DNA of 64,000 bases from Corylus avellana (lineage: Eukaryota; Streptophyta; Magnoliopsida; Fagales; Betulaceae), in the NCBI RefSeq assembly GCF_901000735.1, contig NC_081545.1, positions 17,368,758 through 17,432,757 of the forward strand. Direction: 5' to 3'. Both the position numbers and the translations under genes were made by a program. Below the pieces are notes generated by a model. The model made no database searches. It was not told the origin of the DNA and saw only the letters and a list, made by a program, of their open reading frames with translations. This document shows positions 21,149-32,975 of the stretch, in pieces. The stretch's first letter is position 1; each line of letters starts with the position of its first letter.

Positions 21149-24100
21149 GAAGATCTCCAGGTGAGTTCAACCATATCTGAAAAGATGCTAATCATACATC
21201 GCTGAAAAGTGGCGGGTGCATTGCACAATCCAAACGGCATACGGCGATAGGCAAACGTACCGAACGGACAAGTGAAAGTAGTCTTCTCTTGATCTTCGGG
21301 GTCCAGTGGAATTTGGTTGTAGCCGGAGTAACCATCAAGGAAACAGTAGTACTCATGGCCTGCCAATCTCTCCAACATCTGATCGATGAAAGGTAGAGGA
21401 AAATGGTCTTTTCTTGTCACGGCATTTAACTTCCTGTAGTCAATGCACACTCTCCATCCTGACTGCACACGAGTGGGGACCAACTCATTTTCCTTGTTCT
21501 TGATAACTGTAATCCCTGCCTTCTTCGGCACCACATGAATGGGACTCACCCATTTGCTGTCAGAGATTGGGTATATGATTCCCGCATCCAGAAGTTTAAT
21601 TACCTCTGCTCGAACTACCTCTTGCATGGCCGGATTCAACCGTCTCTGTGGCTCGCGAGAAGTTTTAGCATTTTCTTCCAGATGAATCTTATGCATCACT
21701 ACTGCAGGGCTGATTCCTTTGATATCTTCTATTGACCACCCGATTGCTTCTTTATGCTCTCTCAAAACTTCTAACAGCTCATGTTCCTGATCACTATCCA
21801 AATCGGCAGCAATGATCACAGGCAGAGATTCTATAGGATCCAGATACTTGTACTTCAGGGTGTCTGGTAGAGGCTTCAACTCCCGCTTGACAGGCTCAGC
21901 TGCTAATGAAGATGGATCAGGGGACGATGTCAAAGTAATTTCTGTAGTCTCCGTCTTTATCTCAGGCGTTGAGTCTAACAAGGCGTCAGCTTGTTCCAAT
22001 AAAGTGTCCAGTGCCATGTCACTTCCCAGTGCAATCAGGCATTCTCCCAAGGGGTCTTCAATATCTGGTTCATTGACAGTTTTCTCTACTATCTCCTCAA
22101 TTAAGCATGTGCTTCTGACCTCCTCATACTCAAATGGCTGCTTGCTGATATCAAAGATGTTCAGTTCCACTGTCATGTTTCCAAATGATATCTTCATGAC
22201 TCCAGTTCTACAGTTGATTAGGGCATTAGCCGTAGCTAAAAAGGGACGCCCTAATATGATTGGAACTTGAATTTCTGCATTTTCCGTCTCTGTATCTAAG
22301 ACAATGAAGTCCACAGGGTAGTAGAACTTATCAACTTTGATCAGCACGTCTTCAATAATTCCCCTTGGAACCTTCACAGATCTGTCAGCCAACTGAAGTG
22401 TAATTGAAGTGGATTTCAACTCTCCCAATCCCAACTGAACAAATACTGAATATGGCAGTAGATTTACACTGGCCCCCAAATCCAACAGAGCTTTCTCAAC
22501 TCGATTGTCACCAATCTTGCAAGCAATGGTAGGACATCCAGGGTCCTTATACTTTACAGGCATCTTGTATTGCAAGATAGAGCTGACCTGCTCAGTCAGG
22601 AAAGCTTTCTTGGGGACGTTCGTCTTTCTCTTGATGGTGACCAAATCCTTCAGAAATTTGGCATAAGAAGGCACTTGCTGGATGGCATCTAGGAATGGAA
22701 TGTTTATCTGCACTTGCTTGAACACTTCCAAAATATCATCGAACTTCGAGCTCTTCTTTGGCGGTTTCAGTCTTTCTGGATACGGAGCTTTGGGTATATA
22801 CTTTTTGGAAGGATCCTCAGTAATCGGAATGGCAATGTCCGGTCCTGTGTCTTCCGTAGGCTTGTCCAGGTTTTCCTTCTCTTCTGCAGCCTTAGTGGCC
22901 TCTTCAGGCATGACCACTTGATTATCCACCTGTTTGCCTGACCTCAGAGTGGTGATGGCTTGTACATGCTCCTGACCATGCATAGAGGCAGAGGAACTTC
23001 CAATCACAAATTGCCCTTTTGGGTTAGGCACGGGTTGACTAGGGAACTTCCCTCTTTCTCTTTCCCCCACTTGATTTGCTATCTGGCCAACTTGTCCTTC
23101 TACCTTGATCATAGCCTGCTTAAGTTCTTGTATGTCTCTGTTGTTGGCCATGTTGGAATTCCTCATTTCCTGTACGGCTTGATTGGTAAAACCTTTTAGC
23201 TCTTGTATATCTTGGGAATTGCTCAGGGTAGTATTCTTCATATCTTGCTTTATCTCTTGTATGTTCTTATCCATTGATTGCATGAATGCTTTCATCATGT
23301 CTTCCAGTGATGACTGTGGTGCAGGCACTTGAGTGGTAGACTGATAAACAGGCGGTTGAGCTTGGTGAGATGGCCTGAACTGATTTTGAGCTTGAGTGGA
23401 GGTATCTCTTTGGTTCAATGGCTGATTCTGCTTCCAAGAGAAATTTGGGTGATTCCGCCACCCTGGATTGTACGTTTCAGAAAACGGTCTAGTGGTGGGT
23501 TTTCTGTAGTCATTGAAGGCATTGACTTGCTCAGTTGGGTACTCTGTTGACAAAGTTGGGCAATTTTGAGTGAAGTGCGTTTGACTATCACATAACCCGC
23601 ATGCATCAACTTGGTAAGTATCTGCTACATTCACTGGTTTGTTTAAGACCATAGTGTCAAACTGACGCCTGAGAACCTTGAACTCCTCCCTTAATTCAGC
23701 ATCATTCCTCACCTCATAAATGCCTCCTGTCTTGGGAGTGGGTTGTTGTCTGTCCCAACTATCTTGAAAATCCCATTGTTGTGCTCGTTCAGCCATTTCG
23801 TCTAAAGTTTTATAGGCTTCATCCCCAGTAAGACTTAAGAATTCTCTACCATTCATCGTCTCAAGCGAGTTTCGCTCACTTGGTGTTAGTCCCCTATAGA
23901 AAATTTGAACTAGCACCTCATTCTCAAACCCGTGGGGTGGGCATTTTATAGTAAGCTCTTTAAACTTCTCCCAGCTATCGGTGAATCTTTCCCCTTCTTT
24001 TTGTCTGAAATTGGTGATCTGTAGACGGAGGGCATTGATTTTGGAAATTGGGAAGAACTTGTGGTAAAACTTGCTTTGCAACATATCCCAAGAAGTGATA

Positions 24101-24546
24101 GATCCAGGTCTATTGTTGAGTAGCCAGGATTTCGCCCTATCATGTAGGGACAGAGGGAATAACCGAAGGCGCACCGCTTCTGCTGGGGCATTTTGTGTAT
24201 TAACAATGTCGCAAATTTCCAAAAAAATCCTCACATGAACATATGGATCCTCATTCTCTAATCCTCTAAATGCAGGAAGGTGACCTATTGTACTCGGCTT
24301 CAGCTCGAAGCGAGTAGCTGGCAACACTATACATGACGGTGTGTTGGTAATGTTGGGTACGAACAGCTCCCTAAGGGATCTAGGTTGATTTCGTTCTCCC
24401 ATCTTAACAGACTTTTCCGAATCAGACTCGGAACTTTGAGAATTGGTGGGTGAGTTTGGTGGCTGTCTTAGATTCTCTCTCGCTGTTCTTTCAATTTCAG
24501 GATCAAAAGCGTTTAACTCCAGATTTAAAGCCCTACGACCGAACAT
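21052..24546 (-). pseudogene. gag-protease-RT portion of the Athila-like polyprotein
   Basis: The longest frame in the window, about 1164 codons from the first ATG at 24546. The order is: gag capsid-like region (roughly residues 60-265, HLPAFRGLENEDPYVHV and KSWLLNNRPGSITSW); zinc knuckle CGLCDSQTHFTQNC; a Gln-rich coiled-coil stretch (SMDKNIQEIKQDMK repeats); retropepsin motif LLDLGASVNLLP with catalytic Asp and a later ILGRPFLATANALI; and RT motifs GWRVCIDYRKLNAVTRKDHFPLPFIDQMLE, FLDGYSGYNQIPL and RRMPFGLCNAPATFQRCM. The frame is lost just before the RT catalytic Asp pair, so full pol cannot be made from this copy as read. Confidence 0.85.
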
Positions 24547-24951
24547 GCAAATAGGAACTAACAAGCTAACAACCTAACAAACTAATAAACTAAAAACTGA
24601 AATGAATTGAACTAAATTAAATTATATTAAACTAACTAAACACAATTGCAAGCAGAAATTAATTTAAACAGAAACTAAAAACTCACAAAAAAGGACCAAA
24701 AGATTTTGGCAAAAATCTACTGAACTGTTGCGGTTGCTGTCTTGGCTACAAGTGTGCTCGATCGTAGCAGGGCTGTAACACAAACAAAACAACAACAAAA
24801 AACAAAAAGAAAAATCTTTTTTTAAAAAAAAAAAAATTGTATTAGTAACACAAATAAAACAAAACAAATTGCAGAAAAATAAAATCCTAATTATAACTAG
24901 TAGAAGAATAAAACGGATCTAGAAATAAATTGGTTTAAAAAAATAAACAAT

Positions 24952-24969
24952 TCCCCGGCAATGGCGCCA
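24952..24969 (-). other. Primer-binding site, tRNA-Asp type
   Basis: Plus strand reads TCCCCGGCAATGGCGCCA, one mismatch to the tRNA-Asp 3' end, six bases from the 5' LTR edge at 24976. Confidence 0.8.
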
Positions 24970-24975
24970 AAAACT

Positions 24976-26349
24976 TGTTGTGCAAATTTATTTAACTCGC
25001 AAGTGCACAAATCAATTGTAGTTAATGGATTGCAAGTGCGAGGTCGAACCCACAGGGAATTGTATTCTTGAAAGCAATTTTAAATCTAAATTAATTAAAT
25101 CCTAATCTAGTTCCAAATTTTTGAGAGATTTTTCTGTTTGAATGAAAAAAAACAAAAGCATGAGCAATTTAAAGTGATTGAAATCTTATGACGAAACACT
25201 AAAGTTTCAAAATCCACACTCACAAATTCATAACAACATAATTTCATGATCTATAATATTCCCCAAAGTTCTCACATATAAATCTTAAGTTTGTTTTACT
25301 ATTGCTTCAAAGAATTAATCAAAAGATCCATGTATCCATTCATAACCCAAATCACAAAAGAAATCCAATATTCGATCAAATCATTAACTGTATCCGTAAA
25401 TCACAAGAAAATATCCAATCTTTATCAAAACATCAATTGTATCCAGAGAATAAATCACAGGGGAAATCCAATTTTTAACAAAGAAAACCAAGCAATCAAT
25501 TATATTGAATAATCTTAAATCATCAAGTGTATCCTTGAATCACAAAAGATATCCAAGAGTTATTCAATCCAATTGATTAGAAGTAAAACAATAGAGCAAT
25601 TAAACCATTAAATTGGGAAATATTACATACATGAAACAAAGTTGCTAATCATAAGTGAGGCTTCATCTTTAACCTTAGTTGAAGGTTTAGCCTCTCATGT
25701 TATTGAAAGACAAAACAAAATTGATTGAATTCATAATGTAAAATCGAGTACTTACAAATAAGAATCACAAAGTAGAGATTCAAAAGTTAGGAAAACCTTA
25801 AACTCTCTTCTTTCTCCTCTGCAATCTTCAAATTCGTAGCCCCCTCAACTAATCTGATAATTCCCTATTTATAGACCTAAAACTTAGGGTTTTACAAGTT
25901 GAAATCGGATACAATTCGTCCAGGTTTGTACCATTTAATTACGGGACGATTTTGGAATAGTAAACGTCCGAATTAGCAAAATCCTATTTCACAATGAATT
26001 GTAGTATTTTGGGTTAGCTTTCCAACGCCACTTGAATCACCTCAATCGGATATTTGACGAAAAGTTATGGTCAAAATACTGAGACGTGTAGAATCTGAAT
26101 TTGAATCCAATTCGAAATTTTATCCAATGTTATCCTTAATCCGATTTACCCATTTCTTGGATTTGGTTAAACTTAACCATATCATCTAGGTCTTCTCAAA
26201 GTATATTTTCTTCCAAAAAGTAGTTTTTCTTCAACACCTACAAAATATTAAAAACACAAAACTAACACAGAACATCAGATAATAACACAGCTAAAGGATT
26301 AACACAAGTAAATTAAGGGGTCCAAATATGCAATATTTGGCACACATCA
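24976..26349 (-). repeat. 5' LTR (element orientation) of the complete Athila-like element
   Basis: 1374 bp, almost identical to 16170-17544. Differences seen include GATCCATG for GATCCCATG, ATCTTTAACC for ATCTTCAACC, and GATATTTGACG for GATATGTGAGCG. Followed by GCTAT. Confidence 0.9.
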
Positions 26350-26433
26350 GCTATCATAAATTAATAACATCTAATTTACACATACCATCAAGGCATTCCA
26401 TAAATTTTCCTTCGCACGCTATGGTACCTTCGT

Positions 26434-26904
26434 CTAGTCATCGCGTATCCCAACAAAAGCCCCACTCTTGACAATCTTTCTGGTCATCCGTCGAAATTTC
26501 AACCTGCTTAGTCCTATGGGTTGCCACGCACTACTATACTCGCACACAACCCTTTGCCCGTCAAGGATCCCCCACAACTTGTGCGAATCAGTAATGGTCA
26601 ACACATCAAAATTATTGCCTGCATCTAGATTGATGTTTAACACATGAATGAGTATCGATGTTATTTGAAAGTGAATACTAACTACAAAACATATATACTT
26701 ATATTGGTATAACTAGCATATATACATACCTATCATCCGGACCTGGTTAAGACCCAACACTTGTCGTTCAGGGCCATTAGGCTGCGTGGCCTGTGTAGCA
26801 CTAGTCCCATCATTAGTCATGTCCTCTGGGGGCTGTGAATCATCCATGCCATCCATCTCTGCACTGTTGTGTGGTTGCCTATCAAAATGGCCGTGTGGGA
26901 CCAA
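26434..26904 (-). pseudogene. Possible CACTA (En/Spm) transposon-protein exons
   Basis: Two short minus-strand frames. The left one (26434-26643) reads HKLWGILDGQRVVCEYSSAWQPIGLSRLKFRRMTRKIVKSGAFVGI. The V-x-E-Y then QPIG then a lysine-rich helix resembles the conserved block of the Ptta/En/Spm (Transposase_24) proteins encoded by plant CACTA elements. The right one (26713-26904) is an acidic, Gln/Pro-rich spacer. A CACTA terminus in compatible orientation lies at 29035-29047. Assignment is from memory of the motif and needs a profile search. Confidence 0.4.
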
Positions 26905-26969
26905 CCCGTCTTGGCTCAGTTTTTGTTTTGTTGATATGCTTTAGTTGATTCTCGGTCCTTTTTGAACTT

Positions 26970-28645
26970 AAGAATGCAAAACAAGGCAAACAATTATTAA
27001 TAAGAACATAAATACTTTCGAAACACCAAAGAAATCTATTAAGCATTGCACCTTATGTGAGAATTGATTTGATTGCGCTAGGCTGGTTTAGTGAAAGATT
27101 TTGTTTTATTTTGTATTCATAAAAAATTATGTTGTTTAATTTGCTTTGTATTTTTTTTTTAGAATGTTTAGAATATATGAATTTTAATTTTCATTGAAAT
27201 ATAATAGGTATCAGACCAATAATATTAAAAACTAATGCTTTGATAATCAAAATCCACATGTAATTTTCTTCTTGCTATTATTCAATTAAAACTACTCACA
27301 TGATAACAAATATTTTAACATTTTTTTTTTAATTTATATGGAATAAATTAAAATTTAGAGTCTTATTTTTTAATTCATTTGAATGGCTTTATGGAATTTA
27401 TTTTTTTCATTTGATTTACTTGAATATTTTTTTGGAAATTTTTGCTTTTGAAAGCAAAATAAGACACAAATGTATGTATTTGATTGCTGTCTAGAAAAGG
27501 AATAAAAACGCTTTTAAAACATGAAAGAGATAATTAAGCATTGAACATGACGTAAAATGAGGAGCAAGGCGAGAAAAAACCCTAGCTCCTTAGGGAGCAC
27601 CGCACAGGTCCTCTCTTTGGGGGAGGAGGGATGGGCTTTCCTCCACCCCCCCCCCCTCCTCCTCCCTCCTCCTCCTCCTCCCTCCCTCCGCAGGTGTTTT
27701 TGTTTCCAGTTCTCCGCCTCTTTCGGGGTTTTCACCGCGCCTTGCTTCCGGTCCCAGCAGCTATTGAGCCCCCCTTCGGGGTGCCTCCTTTTCCCCATTC
27801 TCCGATCTCCTTGTGGGGTTCAGATCTAGTTGGCCTCAAGCTTGATTTGTAGTTTTTGTTCTTGTTTTATTTGCTTATAATAATGCCTTGTTCTCTTGTT
27901 GATCTATGAGGTATTTGTTGTTAGTCCAAACCCTTGGTTGTGGATGAGAACTATATCCTGGCTTTCGGGTCGAGGAGGATGAGTGTTGGCACAGACGTTT
28001 TATGTGCCCAGGGCTGAAGAATAAGCGCTACCTATGCATTGGATTGTGTCTACTTGGAACAGATCTGTTATTTCATTTGAAGATTAGTCATAGGTTAGTG
28101 GAAGTTGAAATCATAGATAGGTCTTAAATGATAGAATGTTATGTATGTGTCTATGATGTTGTAACCTTGTACCTTCGACTATGATTTGCATTATCTAAGC
28201 TTTGTGCTCTTGTGATGTAAGAGATATATGCTTGATCTTTTTTATTAATGGGATTGGAATGATATTCCCTTTCAAAAAAAAATGTCGTAAAATGATTTGT
28301 TTGATTGCATTAAATACATATTGAGTGAAATATTCTGTTTTATTTTGTATTTAAAAAAAAATTGTTATTTTGCTATGTAATATTTTGTAAATGTTCATAA
28401 TTATATGAGTTTTATTTGTATTGAAATAAAATAGGTATCACAAAAATATCATCACAAATTTTGTCTAATTTTCTATTAATGTTTTAATAATCAGAATTCA
28501 AATTTAAATTTAAATTTTTTGTGATTTATACGATTATGCAATGTTTTGTGTAACTATATCTTTCTTTTATTATCAAATGTGAGATATATTTTTATGTCTT
28601 TTTTTATTAATAAAGATGTATTTTAATTTTAAAATTAAATTATAA
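26970..28645. mobile_element. Helitron fragment carrying a short retroposon
   Basis: Shares long blocks with the Helitron copies at 52976-55016 and 59545-63709 (AACATAAATACTTTCGAAAC, then TTGATTTGATTGCG, then CATTGAAATATAATAGGTAT). Both Helitron termini are missing: the left edge is unclear, and the right side fades into CACTA subterminal sequence at about 28645. The insertion at 27561-28285 splits it. Confidence 0.65.
27561..28285 (+). mobile_element. Short LINE-like retroposon, copy A
   Basis: About 725 bp between duplicated CGTAAAATGA (27551-27560 and 28286-28295), ending in an A tract. The 5' part begins with a CCCTAGC...GCACCGCACAGG block, then a C/T-rich tract. The 3' part carries GTGGATGAGAACTATATCCTGG and GCGCTACCTATGCATTGGATTG, shared with copies B and C. 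No RT is encoded; the open frames are compositional artefacts of the C/T-rich tract. Confidence 0.75.
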
Positions 28646-28663
28646 TTAATTAATTGCCTATAG

Positions 28664-29047
28664 CGACGTGCCACAGCGGCACGTCACCACATTGGTGACG
28701 TGCCAATCTGAAACGTCACTATAGGGGTGACATGCCACTATGGCACGTCACCCTAGTTGTGACGTGTCAGAGTGGCACGTCACAAATGGGTGACGTGTTA
28801 CACAGACACCTCACTAATTAATGACGTGTGCCAATTAACATGTCACAATTTATTTTTATTTTTTTCCTCTTTTAAAATATTTTTTATTATTTTTTTTTTG
28901 AATTAGTGACGTGTCAGATTTGACACGTCACTAAAAAAATTTTAGTGACTGTTAAAAATTAACATCTCACTAATTAGTGACGTTTCAAAAAAAAAAAAAA
29001 AAAAGGTTAATGTAGACACGTCACTAAAACTAGATTTTTTTGTAGTG
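28664..29047 (-). mobile_element. CACTA transposon terminus with palindromic subterminal repeats
   Basis: The right end reads in reverse CACTACAAAAAAA (29047-29035), the hallmark CACTA terminus. Inside it, from 28664 to 28792, are four tandem palindromic units of the form GTGACGTGCCAC...GTGGCACGTCAC, and further GTGACGTGTC half-units lie at about 28906-29030. Such subterminal repeats are transposase-binding sites in this superfamily. The left CACTA terminus is not present, so this is either one end of a larger decayed element reaching to about 26.4 kb or an eroded short derivative. Confidence 0.75.
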
Positions 29048-29727
29048 ATAGATTGATATTTCCTTATATTTCGAACTTAGTTAGCTAGATTATATGTATG
29101 TGTGTAAAAGCCTGTTTGGGATTGCAGTGGAAAATAGAGCTTTTGAATATAGAGCTTTTACCTGTGAGCTTTTGTCAAAAGTACTATTACTAAAAAGCTG
29201 TTTACATGTTTGGTAACCGCATGTCTTAAGTGCTTTTTTTATGTTACTGATGTTTGATAACAAAACATAAAAAGTGCTTTTAGTTGAAAAGGTGACAATA
29301 AAGGACATGTAATGATTTTTTTTTTTTTTTTAATATAGGCCGAAAAAAAAAATCATTATGTGACACCAAATATATGTCATTTTACGTAAAATCATTACAT
29401 GTTGTTCAATAAAGGCCTAAGGTTGGTAATGATTTTTTTTTTTTTTCCATTTTATACCAACCTTTTTATATAAAAATGGTTAATGTTAGCTTTCACAAGT
29501 AAAAATTATTTTGTAATGGTTTATGTAACAAAACGTCAACATATTCTTTCTTTTTCTTTTTTTTTTTTTTAAAAAAAAATTATTTAAATTATTTAACACA
29601 CTTTTTAACACCACAACACTTAAAAGTATTTAACACATAAAAAAGAACAACATTCAAGGAAATCCTTACAACATTTTAAGTAGTTTATAAAAATAAAATA
29701 AAATAAAATAAAAATAAAAATAAAACA

Positions 29728-31046
29728 TTAACGGGTCATAAGTATATTAGCAATATGATCACGTTCAATGTTCATAGAATTTTCATATGATGTCTCTGAT
29801 TGTTGTATGTTTGACTCATCTTGTGCTTCGTCATCGCCTATACTGTCAGTAGGTAGTAAATCCTCATCATCATCATATGATTGAAATTCAGCATCCATTA
29901 TTGCATGCTTCCTAATGAAGTTATGAAGAGCCATAGACGCCACCACGATTTTCACTTGTTTATCATAAGGAAAACTCGGCATGCAATGCAATAACTTCCA
30001 CTTATTTTTCGAAACTCCAAATGTTCTTTCAACAGTGCATCTAAGTGATGAATGTGCATGATTAAAAATTTCATGCATACCCCTCGGTTGGCTTCCGCGA
30101 TGAAAGTCTGGTAGATGATATCATTCTCCTTTGTATGGCTCCATGTATCCCTTCATATGAGGATATCCTGCATCTACCAAGTAATATTTTCCTACAAAAA
30201 ATATACAAATAACAGTCATATTTTTTTTTTTTCATGTATAATTCATAATTGTTATTTTTATTAAATACAAACCTCTAGGTGGGTGTGGAAATCGCAATTC
30301 TTTCTTTCGAATAGCTTCCAAAAAAATGCGTGTATCATGTGCAATACTTTCCCATCCAGCCCAAACAAAGGTGAAACACATACGAAAATCACAAACAGCC
30401 ATAACATTCTGAGTAGGAGTCCATTTTTGACCAATATATGGTATTTGGTTTGATGGAGAAATTTTAACTGGCACATGGGTTCCATTAATAGCTCCAATAC
30501 AATCTTTGAAGTATGGCCAATACCGCTCATCATCACGAATTTTTCTTGGAACATTCCTAAACTCCCTATCAATAAGATTAATAATGTCAACCGCCATTCT
30601 TGAAACAGCGATTAAAACATGAGAAAAATGTCTACTAACTGTTTCTCCTGAATGTTGAAACCTTTCTTCCACTATCCTATTCCCAAACCCATTGCCTAAA
30701 GTAATCAAAAACATAGCTATCAACTCTTCAACAGTAATTTCCTAGTACCTCTTAAATGATATTTTTCCTTCAACTCTTTACACAAGTAAAGGAATACGTG
30801 TATTTCCATTCTGAAATTTTGTTTGCACCTATCAGGATTACCTTGTACAATTTCCATAACCCATTTATAACTTGTTTGAGAAGAGGTCCTACAAGATTCC
30901 TTTGCAATATATGGCATATAATAGTTTTCAACAAATTTTACTGCTGCAGCTGCTAGAATAAAAACATCATTTTCATTTTCATTTTCCTCTTCACCATAAT
31001 CACTATCACTTGTATCATCTTGAGTGCTATAATCACTATTGTCCAT
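29728..31046 (-). pseudogene. Harbinger (DDE_Tnp_4 / HARBI1-like) transposase, inactivated
   Basis: Start ATG at 31046. Exon 1 runs to 30273 and exon 2 from 30191 to 29728, with a GT-AG intron between. Recognisable blocks are an N-terminal helical region, VSRHFSHVLIAVSRMA, YFKDCIGAINGTHVPVKISP, WTPTQNVMAVCDFRMCFTFVWAGWESIAHDTRIF, YYLVDAGYPHMKGYMEPYKGE, then SSLRCTVERTFGVSKNKW and VVASMALHNFIRKH. The protein would cut and join element ends in the nucleus. Defects: a one-base frameshift near 30745, a stop in exon 2 after YKGE (about 30130), and the first catalytic acidic residue reads Asn (AINGTH; relatives have D-G-T-H). The Asp of AHD and Glu of VERTF remain. Confidence 0.85.
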
Positions 31047-31260
31047 ATTTGTAAGGAAAACAAATAAATAAATAAACACAAAATAAATATATAAGCACCC
31101 ATTCCAAACATAGTTATGAATCCAATTATAATATACTCACCTTAGTATACAAATCAACACATAAAAAATAAATAAATAAATAAATAACACTCAAATAAAT
31201 CATTACAGTTTCTCAAATAGTTCATAACAAAACAACATTAAAAAATAACAACATTAATCC

Positions 31261-32318
31261 ATGCTACAACGGTTAATTTCTCTATTTCCTATTCGCTTGA
31301 TAAAGTCAATCTGCAACCATGGCTCTTTAATAGTCACAAACATCTCTCTATGTGATCTCTTAAGAAATACCTATGTTGCAAACTTAAGGATATCAATGTC
31401 ATTTTCTCTTTCAGCAATCCCCCAAACAACATCCATGACCTCTTCAATATTACATCCAAGCTTATCGTAGCTCTTTGATGCCACTGTATTCTTACTTTCT
31501 ATTACATCACAAATACGACTCAAATGTTCACTAACAATTTGAACTCCTTTCTTTCTTTTCTTACATTGAACCGCAAGACCAAACTTCTTATTTTCTTTAT
31601 CCCGTGTATCTAAATCAGCAGGAATATCATCAATGCCATGTGTATTGAGATTTGGTTCATCATCCAAAACATTTAAACCTTCTACAACATTGTCATCTTC
31701 ATTAAGCATTACTTCTGCACTATCTATGAAATCAATATCATTAGGAACCAACCCTATGGATGGTGCCCAAGATCCCTCCCCAGTGGCAGTTATATCTCTA
31801 AACAATATCTCCACCTTCATAGCATAAGCCAAACCTGTCGTGCGAAACTTGGTTGCTTCTAGAACTTCTTGTATGCAGGTTTATGTAAAAATCAATAATA
31901 AACATTTGTGCAAATCATTTAAACAAAAAACAAACAAGTACAAATATAATACCTGCAATTTTTTTTCCCACCAATCATCGGGTGCATCAATTGTCTTTTT
32001 CACCGGATCCCATCCAAGGCCAGTTTCCTTCCCTATCAATCTCTTCCAAATGTTCCACTCTTTTTTCAAACTATCTCACTTGTTCTTTAGTTGTTTATAG
32101 CAATATTGTTTTCCAGTTTTTTCATTAAATTTATCTATCACATTTTTCCATCCTGTCCTATTGAAATGTGTTCCTGGGCGGTTACCAGCATGAATCTCAG
32201 TAATACATATGTCAAGATAATCTTCTAGCATTTTTTCAGTCAAAACTACTTTATTTATCTGAGTATCTGCCGTAGCAGCAACGTTGCTTTGACCTTTTTT
32301 ACTTATTTTGTCACACAA
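31261..32318 (-). pseudogene. Myb/SANT-like DNA-binding protein of the Harbinger element
   Basis: Exon 1 (32318 to about 31952) reads LEDYLDICITEIHAGNRPGTHFNRTGWKNVIDKFNEKTGKQYCYKQLKNK, then a TGA, then DSLKKEWNIWKRLIGKETGLGWDPVKKTIDAPDDWWEKKLQ. This is the Myb/SANT-like (Myb_DNA-bind_3) domain with a stop where relatives have Trp. A donor GT follows LQ. Exon 2 (from about 31862) reads VLEATKFRTTGLAYAMKVEILF and an acidic, then lysine-rich tail, with a second stop near 31371. In this superfamily the partner protein binds the element ends and helps bring the transposase to DNA. No clear ATG was found at the N terminus. Confidence 0.75.
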
Positions 32319-32605
32319 TAAATAATCTGATAAAATTATAAATAAAAAGTATGTTAAACATTATTACCAATTAAAAATTTGTTTAAATTGATCAATTAAT
32401 AGAATGAAAAAAAAAAAATCATATTTTCATAAATAATATGCATGTCCATCAAACAAAAGGGCAATATTAAAAAATAATGGAATCAAGTTTTTGCAACAAC
32501 AAAAAAAAACATTAAATAATTCACGTGAATTAATTATTTTTTATGCCATTGTCACTTTCCCCTTTCATAAATTTCATATATATTGAGCATGTTTCAGAAT
32601 CAAGT

Positions 32606-32975
32606 GTTGCAAAATGACAAAAACATGAGTTGGTGGTGAGAGAGAGATTATATATATAAAATGAAGCTGCTGGAATCAAGTTTTGCAGGACTGTTTTGGC
32701 TTAGAAAAAAAAAAAAATAATCGCAAAGATGAAGGCATGACTCGGTGGTGTGTGTGAGAGAGAGAAAGAGATTTACAATATATATATATATATATTAATT
32801 GCAAAGAAGAAGGCATAACTTGGTGGTGTGTGTGAGAGAGAAAGAGATTACAAAAATCTCTGCCAAATCTTTGTGGTTCACAGAAAAGAAAAAAAAAAAA
32901 TTGCAAAGAAGAAGGCATGGCTCGGTGGTGAGAGAGAGAGAGATTACAAAATATCTCTGCCAAATCTGTTCACAC
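32606..32975 (+). repeat. Imperfect tandem repeat in the Harbinger leader
   Basis: About four units of roughly 80-110 bp, each starting TTGCAAAG-AAGGCAT-GGTGGTG and followed by GAGAGAGA and GATTACAA, at about 32606, 32718, 32798 and 32899. It lies upstream of the Myb-like gene, where the promoter would be. Confidence 0.7.

Larger units (their letters stand above)
16170..26349 (-). mobile_element. Structurally complete Athila-like Ty3/gypsy retrotransposon
   Basis: 10,180 bp on the minus strand, bounded by a perfect 5-bp duplication GCTAT (16165-16169 and 26350-26354). It has two LTRs of about 1.37 kb differing at only about ten positions by eye, a tRNA-Asp-type primer site with one mismatch (24952-24969), gag-PR-RT-RH-INT order, and a polypurine tract next to the 3' LTR (17545-17558). 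Coding capacity is interrupted by two apparent single-base frameshifts. About 1.4 kb between the integrase stop and the 3' LTR is non-coding, so no env-like gene is present, although many Athila elements have one. The high LTR identity makes this the youngest datable LTR insertion here. Confidence 0.9.

Noticed and set aside
27514..27852. Overlapping proline-, glycine- and arginine-rich frames on both strands
   Set aside because: They are six-frame readings of the CCTCCTCC tract of retroposon A with no codon conservation.
28664..28792. Regularly repeated palindromes that look like a CRISPR array
   Set aside because: Units are diverged, contiguous palindromes without unique spacers, next to a CACTA terminus in a plant genome.
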